From assembly GCF_001411555.2 (NCBI RefSeq), contig NW_023361867.1, positions 186,001-250,000 of the forward strand: a stretch of 64,000 nt of DNA, in the 5' to 3' direction. The stretch comes from Juglans regia (taxonomy: Eukaryota > Streptophyta > Magnoliopsida > Fagales > Juglandaceae). Shown here one piece after another: positions 10,196-22,605 of this stretch (positions are counted from its first letter, which is position 1; the number at the start of each line of letters is the position of its first letter). The translations under genes were made by a program, and so were the position numbers. The notes under the pieces were generated by a model that was not told the origin of the DNA, did no database searches, and saw only the letters and a program-made list of their open reading frames with translations.

Positions 10196-11077
10196 TGATT
10201 CCAAAATTAACACAGGTAGAAAAGGCTTCAATCTATTGGCTAACACCTTAGAAATAAGCTTGTAAAGAACATTACACAAACTAATGGACCGAAATTCAGT
10301 TACTCTAGTGGGGTTTTGGTTTTTTGGAATAAGACATATAAAGGTATGGTTTAAGCCTATTGGGAAGACACCAGAATTTAGAGCCTCTAACAATGCCTGG
10401 GTCACAGAAGAACCTATTGTATTCCAATATTTTTGATAGAAGATAGGGGGCATACCATCAGGGCCAGGGGCCTTCATTGGGTGCATTTGGGCAAGAGCAA
10501 TGTTGACTTCTGTTGCAGAATATGGTTTGGTAAGCTCTTCATTCATTTGAATGGTCACTGTGGAACCCACCTGAGCAACAAACTCCATATGGTCCCTTTC
10601 CATTGAACTAGAGGACAACTGCTTGAAATAGTTCACCACCAGATCTTCCATATCTTTTCCTTCTTTCCAATTATCTTGGTCATCTTGCAATCGCTTTATG
10701 GTATTCTTCTTCTTCCTGTGTGAGGGTTTAGAGTGAAAATACTTTGAATTTTGATCCCCAGCCTGAATCCACATTGCCTTTGCTCTCTGATGCCACATTT
10801 CCTCTTCCCACCCTAGCCATTTGTTCACTTCTTCCCTGGCATGCTTGTTCTCTTGGATATCCATACCAGTAGGATCATTTTCTTGCAATAGTTTTAATCT
10901 TTCTTTAGCCTTGGATAGTTGGACTTGGACATTACCAAAACTTGATTTATTCCACTTCTGCAGTTTCTCTCCCACGGTTTGAGTCCATTGCAACAAAGAA
11001 TTTAAATCCCCCCCCCCTCCCCTCCGCCCTCCTATCCCTCCATGAATCTTTAATGATCCTGGAGCAACCTTCCTCAT
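10196..11077 (-). pseudogene. LINE ORF2: linker and N-terminal reverse transcriptase
   Basis: Minus-strand frame with a Lys/Glu-rich linker (KLQKWNKSSFG, RAKAMWIQAGDQNSKYFH), then the first RT blocks MKAPGPDGMPP, FICLIPK and ISLCNVLYKLISKVLANRLK. The last LINE codons before the solo LTR encode LESQ. The downstream part of RT continues at 7281 after the insertion. A poly(G) run near 11010-11020 on the minus strand lies at a frame change with the preceding endonuclease segment. Confidence 0.88.
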
Positions 11078-11847
11078 CTATCCACATTGATTCAAACTTG
11101 AAGGATTTGTGGCATTTCCTTCAAATTTGAGACCCAGTTGTATCCACCCACAAGGGGATATGATCAGAATAAGCCATTGACCCGTGAACCACAAATGCCA
11201 ATGGATTATTCAAATTTCAAACACCAAGTTTCATTAGCTAGAGCCCTGTCTAACTGAGCACTTATACATGCTGACTCTCCTCTTCTGTTTGACCACGTAT
11301 AAGGACCCCCATGGTATCCTAAATCCTTAATACCACAGTCATTTATAGCTTCTCTAAAATTATTCATTTGCCACTCAGGTCTATCTACAACCCCCCCCCA
11401 TTTTTCAGATTGGTGTACAATTTCATTAAGGTCTCCAATTAGTAACCATCCCTGATCATCGTGACATTTTAATACTCTCATGATGTCCCAAGTGAGATGT
11501 CTATTAGTCACCTCAGGAAATCCATAGATACCTGTAAGATACCATCTCCTCCCGCCATGCTCCTTCTCAACAATAACAGTATGAATATGATTTTTTGAAT
11601 ATTGCAAAACAGACAATTCCACTTCTGTTTTCCAGAATAATGCCAAACCTCCCATTCGACCCTCACAACTAACTGCTAAGTAGTTTACAAATCCAAGACG
11701 ATGCTTACATTTGTTCATTTTAGAAACTCTGAGCCTGGTTTCCTGAATGAACAGAATGTCGGGATCTTCCTTCATAACAAGGTCACGAAGGTTTCGAATT
11801 CCACGTGGGTTCCCAAGCCCACGGGAATTCCAACTCAATGTTTTCAT
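11078..11847 (-). pseudogene. LINE ORF2: apurinic-type endonuclease domain
   Basis: ORF2 starts at 11847 with LSWNSRGLGNPR and shows the endonuclease motifs in order: FIQETR (catalytic Glu), GGLALFW, GIYGFPE, LIGDLNEI, GPYTWSN and LDRAL. The SDH motif (AYSDH) lies at about 11159-11177 but in a different frame, because the frame breaks at about 11206. This enzyme nicks target DNA to prime reverse transcription. Two lesions are visible: the frame break before the SDH block and a stop shortly after it (near 11130). It was once a complete domain and is now inactive. Confidence 0.9.
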
Positions 11848-12008
11848 AATGCCTGGCTGGGCTGACTAGCAGCCTCCACCATTTCCTGTATATTTCCATC
11901 ACTTAGCTTCCTAGCTTTTATCAAAAGACAATTTCCTTCTTGACTTACCTCCATCCTTCGTTTGATGCCAGATGATCTCATGGTGACAGGAGTAGCTCCC
12001 CCCTGAGC

Positions 12009-13307
12009 TCATGCTTTGCATTTCCATCTGTTACCCGCCCCCTTCACCATTGTCTGGGCCTCAGCATCTTGTGTCTCATGCATGCAAACCAGAGGGGGTG
12101 TGCTCTCTTGGGCTTCAGGCCCACCAGACTCTCCGTACTCAAATCCACCATGCCCACCATATCTGTTATTTGTAACAACCCCCTTATGCAAGTGTTGTTG
12201 CTTCCCCTGTGGGGGGCTCGCCTTGGTGGCTACATCGTCCCTACTTTCGAATTCTCCCTCTCGACATTCCTTTGTGTCCGTATGTACCTTCTCCACGACC
12301 CCACCTACACACATTCCTTTTTCTGTTTTGGAATCTGTTGAGTGGGATGCAGAGTGTCTGAATTGCCCCTTGTCAGATCCTCGTTCCGACCACCTCCGTG
12401 TCGTATCACTCCCTGAGGCCTCTGTCTCTACCACCCCATCCTCTTTACCAGTTTCATGTCCCATCTTCCCTTATCCTTTTCCAGCATATCCATTACTGGA
12501 ACCTAAAAACTAGCACCTAAGTCCAGTATTCTCAGCTCGAAGCCATGTCCCAAGCTGCTTGCCTTTGGGGGTTTCCTCCCCTTGATCATCTCTAGTGGCT
12601 GAACATCCTTCCTCTCCATGCAAAAGCCAACCGCACGTAAAACAGATTTTGGGTAATTTTTCATAACAGAAATTAACCCAGACCTTTTTTCCTTGTACAT
12701 TGATGAACCGTCCTCTAGCAATGGCCTTACACAACGGCATTTCCACCTTTACTTGCAAGTACTTCCCCCACCCTACTCCATCGGTTTCCACATCAACATC
12801 AAGGCAGCGCCTTACTGAATCTCCAATCTGTTTCCCCCATTCTATCGACATACAACCTGGGGGTAGCTGATGAATCTGTATCCAGAATGCTTCACAATCA
12901 AAAGATATACGTCCTGGTTGCATAATCCCATCATAAGGCATTAAAAGAAACAACACATTATCGAACAACCATGATTTGCCTTCGAGGATTCTTTGCTTGG
13001 TAGCATGTGTGGGGAAAGTAACCACAAATATATTTCTGTCCACTTCCTGAAACACAGCTCGTTCGCTAATCCTCCAAATTCTTCCCATTGTACTACCAAT
13101 GATTTCTTTCCCAAAATTGCGCTCCGAGCACACCTTCCCAATCAGACTCCTCTCGCCCTTTCTTTGTATCTCCTCCCCACTGCCATAATCAACTTCCACC
13201 ACTGCTTCCTCTTCCTCCGTCAGACTGAGGTGCCCCCACATATCCTCTAGACCTTCCATCAGCCCTTCCCGTCCCACTAAAGAAGACCTAGATGATACTT
13301 TGAACAA
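12009..13307 (-). pseudogene. LINE ORF1 (DUF4283 plus CCHC knuckle)
   Basis: From 13307 the frame encodes an acidic N-terminus, then a DUF4283-like region (IGKVCSERNFGKE, FVVTFPTHATKQRILEGKSW, WIQIHQLPPGCM), then a zf-CCHC_4 knuckle, CFTCGWLLHGEEGC. ORF1 proteins of plant L1 elements bind RNA and form the ribonucleoprotein. Two stop codons (at 12510-12512 and about 40 bp further on) interrupt it. The same frame then continues as a hydrophilic Gly/Glu/Thr-rich tail to 12009, so original ORF1 was about 430 residues. ORF2 begins 160 bp downstream. Confidence 0.87.
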
Positions 13308-13362
13308 ACCCTACTATTTCACCACCTCGGGAGTCGACACGAGTCTAAACCAGAGAGGAGAC

Positions 13363-13378
13363 AACTTGCATATTACTT
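13363..13378. repeat. LINE target-site duplication, right copy
   Basis: Exact match to 2463-2478. Confidence 0.93.
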
Positions 13379-13531
13379 GTTAACCTTTGGAGCCAGTGGC
13401 ATAAATATGCAAGTGCTTGAAATGCATTCCAAGAGTACTAAACCCATAATAAATGTTATAAGATTTCTTTCTAGTATTTAAAGTTCTCAAGAATTTAAAC
13501 CCATAATATGTTATTAAATCAGCTTGTCATT

Positions 13532-13573
<42 letters not shown>

Positions 13574-14764
13574 CCATTAATAGCATTCATATATTTATAT
13601 ATTATCAACTAAATTCATATATTCAATTTGATTTATTTCTATGACTGATTTGCTTTCCATTGTATTATCACTATTCATTTCACAGAAACTTTTAGATAAA
13701 GAAAGGCCAACTCATTGTATTCTATATCAAAACATTTGATTACAAATCAGATGCAATTTTCTTAAATAAATCACTCATGAATGCAAAAAGATGGAATCTG
13801 AGACTGAATATTGTGTCATGAATGCTAAAAAAATATTTTTTTCAAATATTTTAAACATGGTTTAAATTCCAATAAAATCTATGAAACGTAGCAAATATAA
13901 ACTTTTCCCTAATTTTCTGTTCATGCATATGGTGTGCGGTTACGAGTGAGTTCTTTTGGCGTCAAGTGACTTCACAATGAATATGGAAAACCCAATCACT
14001 GGTACCAGACTTGATATTGAGTCCTTCAATCCCCCAAATTTCGATTGGTCCTTTCTTTCTTTGTTTAAATATGGTTTTTGTCAAAAACAAATGAAAAACA
14101 CATGAATACTGGAAGGCGACTACAAGCAAAAAACACACATCCCATCATACTCACAAATCCAGATCTAATTCAAATCGAAGTGCACATTCAGATTTATGGT
14201 ATTTTGTATTAAATAGATTTATAATCTGATATATCTCATTAAATCACGCTAATGTGTAAATCTTTTTAATAGAATTGGTGTGAAAATCAAGCGATTCTTT
14301 TTTATTGAATTATGCCAACCTAATACCCTTAGGAGCATTATTGAGACATAATACATTATCAAGCAGCAGTAGTCGACCCGGATGCCCTATATATTAAAAA
14401 AGAGTAAAACTAGGGATCATCAACTGTAGCTCATCATCCGTTGCACACCTTACGTGGCTTTAATTTTATTTTTGCTTCGTGGGTTTTACATTTCTGAAGA
14501 CTGAAGCCTTTCGAATTTTGATTCATATCCCACGCCCACCCTCCCTCCCATTCTCCCGTCCCCCTCCCTCCCTCTCGTCGCCCAGCACCCACGTCGCCCT
14601 CCCTCCACCAGCACCACCGCACGATGCACCTCTATTCGTCGCCCTCCCTCTCATCGCCCAGCACCTGCGAGTCTTCCACTGCACAGTTCAAATCCTTCCC
14701 CCTATTTTCTTCTCAGCTCATATTTTGGAAGAGTTAAAGCAAAACGAAAGTGCTCATCTCATTA
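13379..14764. other. Intergenic; AT repeat and CT-rich stretch, no gene recognised
   Basis: It contains an (AT)n microsatellite at about 13535-13571 and a C/T-rich block at 14535-14700 (repeats of ccctccctc). That block could be a 5' UTR or only low-complexity sequence. The Pro/Ser-rich open frame at 14479-14859 over it is not convincing as a protein. Confidence 0.5.
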
Positions 14765-17600
14765 TTTTCTGGGTTTTCTTTAGAGTGAGAAATTGCTCCA
14801 AATTTGGTCTTCGTAGCGCCAGCTCTCTTCAAATTCTTTATGGGTTCTTCCTTGCCTAAAATTTGGAGGTTGTGCAGTTAAGGTGCCTGAATAAGAAGTA
14901 GCAGCTTGAAAAGAGGAACCTTGCTTGCAGGCTTGCTTCTTTGGAGTCTCAGTCGGCTTCTCTTGCTAAGGTTTCTGAGGTATAATCTGCAACTATTCTT
15001 TGGAAGCATTTGGTGGCCTAATGCTTTGTCTGTTTGGTTACTGGGAAAATGTTACATAGGGAGCTTCAGTTGTGATGATTTCTTTTATTTTATATTAGGG
15101 ATCTAGATATTCTAATCATATTATTTGATTTAGTTATGGTATTATCTTCGTTAGGATTAGCGGCCAAGAGATAGATTATTTCTAATTCTTTTAGTGCAAC
15201 TTATCTATGCCTCCTAGTTTATCTGGGTATAATGTTGTTTATCCTTCTTTAGACGAGTGGTTCATTTTTCATAATTTATCGACAACGAATACATAAATGT
15301 TATGTAAAGCTGTTCTTCTTCAGTTTTGTTGGAAACAATCATGGGCGTTCTTCCTCGATTGCAGACTACCTCTGCTTCAATTCATTTTCCTCCCAAAGTT
15401 TAGGCTTTAAATTCATTAAACTGGGTCAATTTCTTTCCTCATAGTGTGATTTCTTGTTGACTGACAAAGTGACATTGTTGCAAAAATTAAAGCTGAAGCA
15501 TCTTTGCTTAATTCGTGAAGTGGCTTGATGATGAACTTTGCTTTCTTGTGAGTACATTGCTGTCAGTTCGAGAATCACCATTTTAATTTCACAATTAATT
15601 TTTCCAAATATTGTAAAGAACTTCAATTTTTTTGGCCATTTCTCTTCACATATATTTTATGTATGCAAGTTATAAATGTGAATTTGATGACAAAGATAAT
15701 AAATTTAATGCAACATGAAAGTTTTTACATGATTGATTTACATGAATTGACAGAATTGTGATTTTTTTTTTATTTGATGTGTGCACGTTTCTTTGTGAGC
15801 AATAAATTTTGAGTAGTAGCGATGATGTGGAGTTTAGTAAAACTTATGTGATTATTCTCTGTTAGTGGTGATTGCTTTGTTTTTATTAAAAAAGAAAAAG
15901 AAAAAGAAAGTTGTTTCATGTTACAAAGGAATCAGAACCAGGTAATACAAAATTGATTGCATATGATGGTGAAAATAAAGAGGATAGAAAGAAGAAAATC
16001 AAGCACAAAAATTGATAATTGAACAACAAATGTTTTCCACTAAGTTCGTAAATATGTTTCTATGACAACAACTTTTTGGGATGTGAACAGGCAAGTAGCT
16101 AATTTTCCTTTTCTCTTATGGTTCATATTCGAACAGTTATAAGCATTTTGTAACTTCTCTGTCCATCCATCACTGGTGCAAATTTATTGATTTAATTTCC
16201 TGTTTCTTGGTTTGTGAAAGGCAAGTATAGCTTGAGCTACATCCCTTTCTCGAGGTCCATGGTTTCAAAGGTCACGGTTTCTTGTTTTGATACTAAGTTT
16301 TAGAGCAATGCACACCATATATAAGAGACCATGATGTAATCCATTTAAGAACTTCTTAACATGATCACCCTATGTGTCATTTTTACGAGCTGATGCACAC
16401 ATGGAGTCTAGTAACGAGATATGTTAAAAATTTTCAACATTCTTATGAGGAGGATAAGTTTGATACAAAATAAGCTAAATGAGTAACTCATAGATTTTTT
16501 TAAGCATCTTCAAGCATGTTAAAGGTGTTTTTCTGGTTCCTAGTTTGATTTCGTATACTGGGAATCTGATGAGGACCTTGTTCAAATGTGCCATGATGAA
16601 TTCTTTTCGTATACAGGTTAATAATCCTTGCACTAAATGTAATATTTTATGAATTAAGGTTTATATTTTCAGGTGGTTTCAATATTTTGTACAGTGGATG
16701 AAAAGCCAGATTGGTGCTAAAAGTATGCACACTGGAGGAAACAAGAAAATGAGACTACTTAGATTAGAATCTTGGATTTGGAATGAATATTATTAGACTA
16801 TTGAGGTTGTAATAAGCTGCTTTGTAATGTTGTATCCAATTGGAATGAATATTATGATTCAATATTTTACTAGATGACTTAATCCAAGGATGATTATTTG
16901 ATGTCATTGTGAATGCGTCATAATTTTTGCTATTATTTACATCAATCATGTTCTAATATTGAGAATTGTCGGTGTGGCCGTGTAAATGTCATACTAGTTT
17001 CATATGTGAAAGTGGTACTTAGAGTCGCTGCTTGAATGGACAAAAGAAGTAGGAAGCTACACGAAGGTGGGGTTTAACAAAGGCATTACGTGTCACATGA
17101 TACCAAAATATATCTTGAAGAGTGCATGCATGTGATACAACAGTACTACTACTGACGTGGCTGGTAAATGCTAAAACTGCATGCACAACAAATAATTGTC
17201 ATGCTAAAACTGCATGCACAGCGCCTAATTATTAAGTTTTGGTCAATAAGATTTAATCGATCTTATAAATATCTTATAAATCTTGCATCTATAAATAGTA
17301 CTAAAACCTGAAATCTCATATTATAAATTTGCTTATAAAGTACTACTTAATAATTATTTATTGGCTGGGCATATTGTGCATGCATGGCTAGTTCAGGTCT
17401 TGTCTATGTTTTCAGTATCCAACTTATCATTACAAATGAAAATTTAATGAACATATAGACACCCCTGTTGTACATCATAACCAAAACATAAGGGGAGTAC
17501 CATTACAGTTGATCCATTCAAAAATGGAGTACAATACAATATGCTATTTACATACAATTTATCCGAATCAAACCAAAATTATTACAAATATGACAACTCA
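14765..17600. other. Copy A: no confident gene; transcript-like fragments
   Basis: Mixed AT-rich sequence. A stretch at 14902-14979 could be a coding relic: it reads QLEKRNLACRLASLESQSA, coiled-coil-like, and ends at a plausible GT donor, but it is preceded by an in-frame stop. A second possible exon near 16540-16617 reads FDFVYWESDEDLVQM. Neither was recognised. A ~33-bp direct repeat containing tgctaaaactgcatgcaca lies at 17169-17225. The same content recurs in copy B at 30874-33709. Confidence 0.4.
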
Positions 17601-17632
17601 ATAAAAACACAATAATTTACGGTTTTCCTTTT

Positions 17633-18055
17633 TCAGAGTTCTCTCTCTCGTACTTTATCTTCCCTTTTATGAACTTCATGCTCGCGCAACAATACGTCAT
17701 CCCACATCTTCCAAACTTTATTATTTCTTGTACGAATGTTCTCTTCTAGCAAATGAAATATATCCACCCAAACAAAAAGTTTACAACTCCTCACTTCTCC
17801 CTGCACACAATACAAACATTTAATTAAAATGATAAAGCACACCGTGCATTATCATTTCAATATGCTAATTAACATGATAAGTTGCTTTATTGTGTTATAG
17901 TTTGAGCACGCCAAAAATTTCCTTTGGGGATTTTTGGTAGTGTGCGACGTCTTTAGCTTGGCTTTCGAACCACACCAATAACTTGGTGTTTCAAATACAA
18001 AATCATCAAGTATAGACGATGATGATTGGGTTGATGCCATACACTTTTGGGGCAT
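17633..18055 (-). CDS. Small GRF-type zinc-finger-like protein (copy A)
   Basis: Exon 1 starts at 18055 and encodes a Ser-rich N-terminus, then YWCGSKAKLKTSHTTKNPQRKFLACSNYN. This fits the plant GRF zinc-finger pattern (CxCG, TSxTxxNPxRxF, CxxY). A second segment (about 17801 down to 17633, acceptor tgtgtgcag) continues with RSCKLFVWVDIF, the C-x-F-x-W-x-D end of the domain, then a charged Glu/Arg-rich helix. The donor is probably the GT in catgttaatt near 17865-17870. The first Cys of the CxC pair is Tyr here (YWCG), so metal binding may be lost. Such small proteins are common near plant transposons and their role is unclear. Copy B at 33742-34164 appears identical. Confidence 0.5.
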
Positions 18056-19061
18056 GAATTAATAAAACACTGAAAGAGTCCCCGGTGGCCGATTAACTAC
18101 GACATCAATGTGTTAGATCAATAAACCTTAAAAAATAGAATGCACTTCCTAAACAGCCAACAACAATATGCAATTAATGAAACGTATATCAATCCCATTT
18201 CTGTGTAAAAGTCCACATTGGGATAATGTCTAACATATACTACTCCTAAGAAATTCAATAAACCTGTTCAAGCACACCAAAAATCATATCAAACCATAAA
18301 ACTCAACATAAAGCAAACTCGTGTTTTCGCATGAAGCTTTTCCGAATGAAATTGTTATTTTTTGAAGAATTCCATGTGAAATCGTTAATTAGCAGCAGCG
18401 GTCTTAAGGATTTCAAACTCTTTTTAGTGCTGAGTAGCCTCCGTTACCACCTAACAACCATTCAAAGCAACACCCACAAATACAAATACAATATATATAT
18501 ATATATATAAACAATAGTAGCTAGCTATATATATTATTGAGATCCTTAGAATTCCTGTACAAAATCTGACACCTAAATTAATTTGGAAAAGAACATAATT
18601 TGTGAAATCTACGTCAATTAATTGCTGAGTACCATTGGGTATTGGGTCTGATACGGTAACAACCCCCTCTTTGACATACAATATTTTGACATGCATCCAT
18701 CGTTTGAAATTATTCTCTGACCTGCACATAATTTTAAAAATCATCTCAACTAATTTTAAAAAAACTTAGACACATCATGCAGTTTGTTGCCAAAAAGTAA
18801 ACAACTTAATTTTCACTAATAAGGCTTTTAGTAAAGCTCTGCAATCATAAGCTCTACTCCAAAACATGTTAACCCAATCCCTAACATGCACTTAGTAGAA
18901 GAAATTAAAAATCATTTTTCAAAGTCAAGATCGAAAATGTATTCCTGAGAAATAACAATATCAAATTCTTGATTTCAAAAATTGAGATATATCACATTAT
19001 TAATGTCTCTTTCTATTCCAAGTTTCGACTAATATATGTACTTTATAACTTGACAGTCAAT
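18056..19061. other. Copy A: no gene recognised
   Basis: AT-rich, with an (AT)n run near 18488-18508. A minus-strand frame at 18451-18744 has no recognised domain. Same as 34165-35170 in copy B. Confidence 0.45.
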
Positions 19062-22000
19062 ATGGAAACAAGCACTTTATCCCTAACAGGGACTGGAGCT
19101 AATCAGAGAATTGAGAGTGAAAGCTCTTTAGACAACTAAGGTCGTTCTAAGTCATCAAACATTTCAAATAATGGACAGGACAAGCTAATACATATGACTA
19201 AAGATAATAATTCGATAACCGATAAAGGAAACTCTTCAAGTTCAAACAACTCAGGTCCCTCTCTCTCTCTCTCTCTCTCTCTCTCAATATGCACAAACAT
19301 TATTGAAAGAAAAAAATAGGCTTATAATTGTAAGAAAAATTGAGAATTTCTCAGTACCGTAGCTAAAGTTGATCTTGTAACTTAGTTGTAGTTCTTCTTG
19401 TCATTGAAACTTGAGAATTGAAATTTGAATCACCATGACAACAAGTACAAATGATTTATTTTAGGTGGTTTGTCTTAGACCTAATATGATTTAATTTGAA
19501 AGAGGGATTTTAGATTTAAATATTGTATATCAAATCTTGTCATGTCAATGATGTGGACGGTGTGTCATTCACATTAACTTACAAATAGAAAGAATCAACC
19601 ACAAAAAATAAAAAATAAAGATTTGGAAAACTTGAACATCCTTCTCACTCAACTCATGGACAGATCTCGATCGTATTTGTTGGAAAGCACATTTGGATAT
19701 CGACCAATTAAGCACAGTATGCAAATAAGTTGAACGTAGAAGATCATGATAGTAAAATGAAATAATAGAGAAATTACACTTTGATCATCTCCTCAAACTA
19801 CCAGTACTCATTTTACAAGGGGACCATCAAATTACTAATCCAACTTTATCTCTCAAACTTCTCCTTTTTGCAATTTTCCTTCTCCCATTAAGATCCAACG
19901 CCCTTTTAGATGTCATTTTATATATCCAGCCGCGAGAAAATGCAAACTTTGTGTATCAGATACTTATTTATTAATTCTCTTGTTTCAACTCAACCGAATA
20001 ATAGCTTTTCTTTTTATTTTTTGGGTGGGGGAAGGTATACACATTAATTCAAGTGCTGGCGCTACCGATCAAGTCCGTTTGATCTAATTGATAAATATTT
20101 TATTCTCCATTTAGTAATAAATATTTTGATCTAATTGATTTTACTTAATTTGCAGTGGGAGCTGATCTATGGCGCCAACTTGTTTCAAGTCTCTTGAACC
20201 TCTTGGGTATAATATTAATTGCATCCATATAATTTTTTGAATAATTTTTTTTAAAATTGTTATTCTTGACCATTATCTATTCTTTCATCCAACTTATAAA
20301 TTAACCAGCATGCATTAATGTTTCGTAATTTTCAAATTAATTATATAGGATTCAAGCGCTTATATGAAATGAAGTTGGTACGAGCTCAATTCCACCAACT
20401 TATGTCTCGTATGTGTGAAGCGATACCAACTAATACAGTAGAGGGAACTTTGAATTTATTTATCATATAGTCAAAGCAAATTCAGATCTTTTGCTGATCG
20501 CTGATGTTACTGATGGTAGGGGCATATTCGATTGTGCCGTCCTGCATCGTCAACATAAGATCTTTAGTCTTATATTCGGCTTAAAAAATAAGAATGTTCT
20601 ACTAAATGGGGCAGATAACTCCAGAAATACCACATTGCATATGGCAGGGATGTTAACAGAACAGACTCCTATCGATCACATAAGAGGAGCAGCTTTGCAA
20701 ATGCAAAGAGAAGTTCAATGGTTTAAGGTCAGCTCCATCCATCTCTCCCTCTATTATTTCGCTGTGGGCTATATGCGGTACACTCTTTAAACTGATCTAG
20801 TGATAGATTTTCAAAGAGAGAAAGGAGAACAGCAGCAATACCTTTTTAAACTCTATTAGTCACCTCGACTCCATTTGTTGTACTTTAATGTGTCTGAAAA
20901 TCTACGATTATTACCAAATTTTATTGGTAGGTACAGAAATTACCATGACAACATTAATTTGCTGCTATCTTTTTAAACTTTTTCTTTTCTTTTTTCAGTT
21001 CTTTGTGTTTGAAATGTAGGAAATGTGGGGTGGAAAAATCTGTATCATTTCACTTCAAAACAGTGATTTTAAGAACTCTACTATATATGGAATCATCTAA
21101 TTAATTAGAAACTTCAAGGACGCTGGAAGTATTATATTTATATATAGAATAACTTTGTTTTGCATTCTATGTTTGTTGGTGTTGCGAGATTGCTGCTAAT
21201 ATGATTCTTTATTATAAGAAATTATCTAAAATTCTCACTCTCAGATTTACATTACGGAAATAAGATAAAATCATTAAATTTAAAAAATTACAATTTTGAA
21301 GAGGAAAATAATATCCATATGACCATTTTTACAATATTTTGCACAACCCTATTTTAATTGGGGTTATTTTTATAAAATAATTTATTAAAATAATAACTTT
21401 TATAAAACTATACCCTCAATTTAAAATGTGATCGTTTTAAAATCAAACGACAAAACTCACGGTTCTAAAAGCCAAATGATTGAAGTGATTCTGCACAAAA
21501 GCCAAAGAGAAGCAATACAAAAATCTTTGATGATAGTCTCAGTTTGTTGAATATTGATGGATAATTCTTTTGCAATATTATAGTTATGATTTTTTCCAAA
21601 TATTTTATTTAATAAATGCAGGAGGTGGAATGCATCGGCCCTCTCTCTAATAAGGAATATTTAAACAAAGACAGTTTGACTCACAAACAATTATTTACTG
21701 ACTCACCAAAAATTGAAGAAAGGGGGAGAGCAATGGATGAAGGAAACTGCAACTTCTTGCTCTTTGGTAGACGCTCTCATTGTAACTATTATGTTTGCCA
21801 TAGCATTTACTATTCCCGGTGGTAACAATCAAGATACAGGCTTGCCAATCCTCACGCATGACAAATTGTTGAAGATCTTTATAGTAAATGATTCCCTATT
21901 GCTCTTTTCTTCCTCAACCTCAATGTTGATGTTTTTGGAAATTCTCACGGCACGATATGCAGAAGAAGACTTTCTTGAATCCTTATCTAAAAGGATGATA

Positions 22001-22231
22001 ATAGGCCTTTTCACCCTCTTCTTCTCCATTACAACTATGATGATAGCCTTTTGTGCTGCTCATTTACTTATATTTCGTGGACAATCAGTGATTGTTATTC
22101 CTATTATTAGTTTGGCTGGTATTCCCATAGTCCTATTTGCATTGATGCAGTTTCGCCTTCTTGTTGATATGTATGTTGCAACTTATTGTACTTCAGGCAT
22201 CTTCAATAGAAAAATGAAGCCATGGCTTTAA
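19062..22231 (+). pseudogene. Decayed ankyrin/PGG-domain (ACD6/ITN1-like) gene, copy A
   Basis: Segments in order: exon 1-like 19062-19254 (LTGTGANQRIESESS, ending at a GT followed by (CT)n); 20156-20206 (LWRQLVSSLLNLL, donor ggtataa); 20349-20727 (GFKRLYEMKLVRAQ, then FEFIYHIVKANSDLLLIADV, LHRQHKIFSLIFGLKNKNV, GAALQMQREVQWFK); 21622-22231 (VECIGPLSNKEYLN, then the PGG domain with AFTIPGGN and three or four membrane helices). These are the last ankyrin repeat and membrane part of a plant membrane ankyrin protein of the kind linked to defence or salt responses. Lesions: a stop after about 25 codons of exon 1, a frame change near 20430-20460, a one-base frameshift near 21710, and no upstream ankyrin repeats between 19255 and 20155. 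Copy B has the same lesions. Confidence 0.82.
19258..19284. repeat. (CT)n microsatellite after exon 1 donor, copy A
   Basis: (CT)n starts directly after the GT donor of the exon 1-like segment. The same arrangement is found at 61583 in the paralogue. Confidence 0.85.
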
Positions 22232-22301
22232 GGTCATAGTGTTTCATTAATATGTGGCATACTAACCAGAAATGCCAAGTTCTTTTTTAATGGGACACAT
22301 G

Positions 22302-22304
22302 ATT
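22302..22304. repeat. CACTA target-site duplication, copy A left
   Basis: ATT precedes CACTACAA. The matching right TSD is at 51361-51363 in the second contig. Confidence 0.75.
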
Positions 22305-22429
22305 CACTACAACACAATAGCTTTTTAGTGACGGTTGGGAAATTGTGACAGTCCCTAGACCGTCACTAAAAGCCATTTTCTGTGACAGTTTTTGGAAACC
22401 GTCACTAAAGATAGAATGAGATTTTTTTA

Positions 22430-22605
22430 CATTCGAACGTATGGGAAATATGCGTTCGAACGTCACATATACGTTCGAACGTTATGTCTGTTTACGTTGG
22501 AACGTAAAATGTTTTGGCGCAACCGTTCGAATGTTATTAATTTTACGTTCGAACGTAAAATGTTTGTACCAATGTTCGAACGTTAAGTAATAACATTCGA
22601 ACGTT
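22430..22605. promoter_or_regulatory. 5' subterminal palindrome cluster, copy A
   Basis: About eight full or near matches to ACGTTCGAACGT follow the terminal GTGACGGTT / CCGTCAC repeats. Same as 38539-38715. Confidence 0.75.

Larger units (their letters stand above)
2479..13362 (-). mobile_element. Full-length L1-type LINE, minus strand, broken by two later insertions
   Basis: The element ends at the left in a poly(T) run (poly(A) tail on the minus strand) and starts at the right with a short 5' UTR before ORF1 at 13307. It is flanked by a perfect 16-bp target-site duplication. Reading on the minus strand, the order is ORF1 (DUF4283-type RNA-binding region plus CCHC knuckle), ORF2 endonuclease, reverse transcriptase with FADDS, zf-RVT region and RNase H. 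This is the standard plant L1 order. Removing the solo LTR (7287-10190) and the gag-only LTR element (2847-5123) with their TSDs leaves about 5.7 kb, a normal full length. Several in-frame stops and a frameshift show it is inactive, but the perfect TSD argues it is not very old. Confidence 0.93.

Noticed and set aside
12016..12513. 165-codon plus-strand open frame
   Set aside because: It is a shadow of LINE ORF1 on the opposite strand; the minus-strand frame continues the ORF1 protein.
14479..14859. 126-codon Pro/Ser-rich plus-strand frame
   Set aside because: CT-rich low-complexity sequence and no recognised domain; only its end is repeated at 30874, because the contig starts there.
18451..18744. 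97-codon minus-strand frame as a gene
   Set aside because: No domain, crosses an AT microsatellite and has no support beyond being open.
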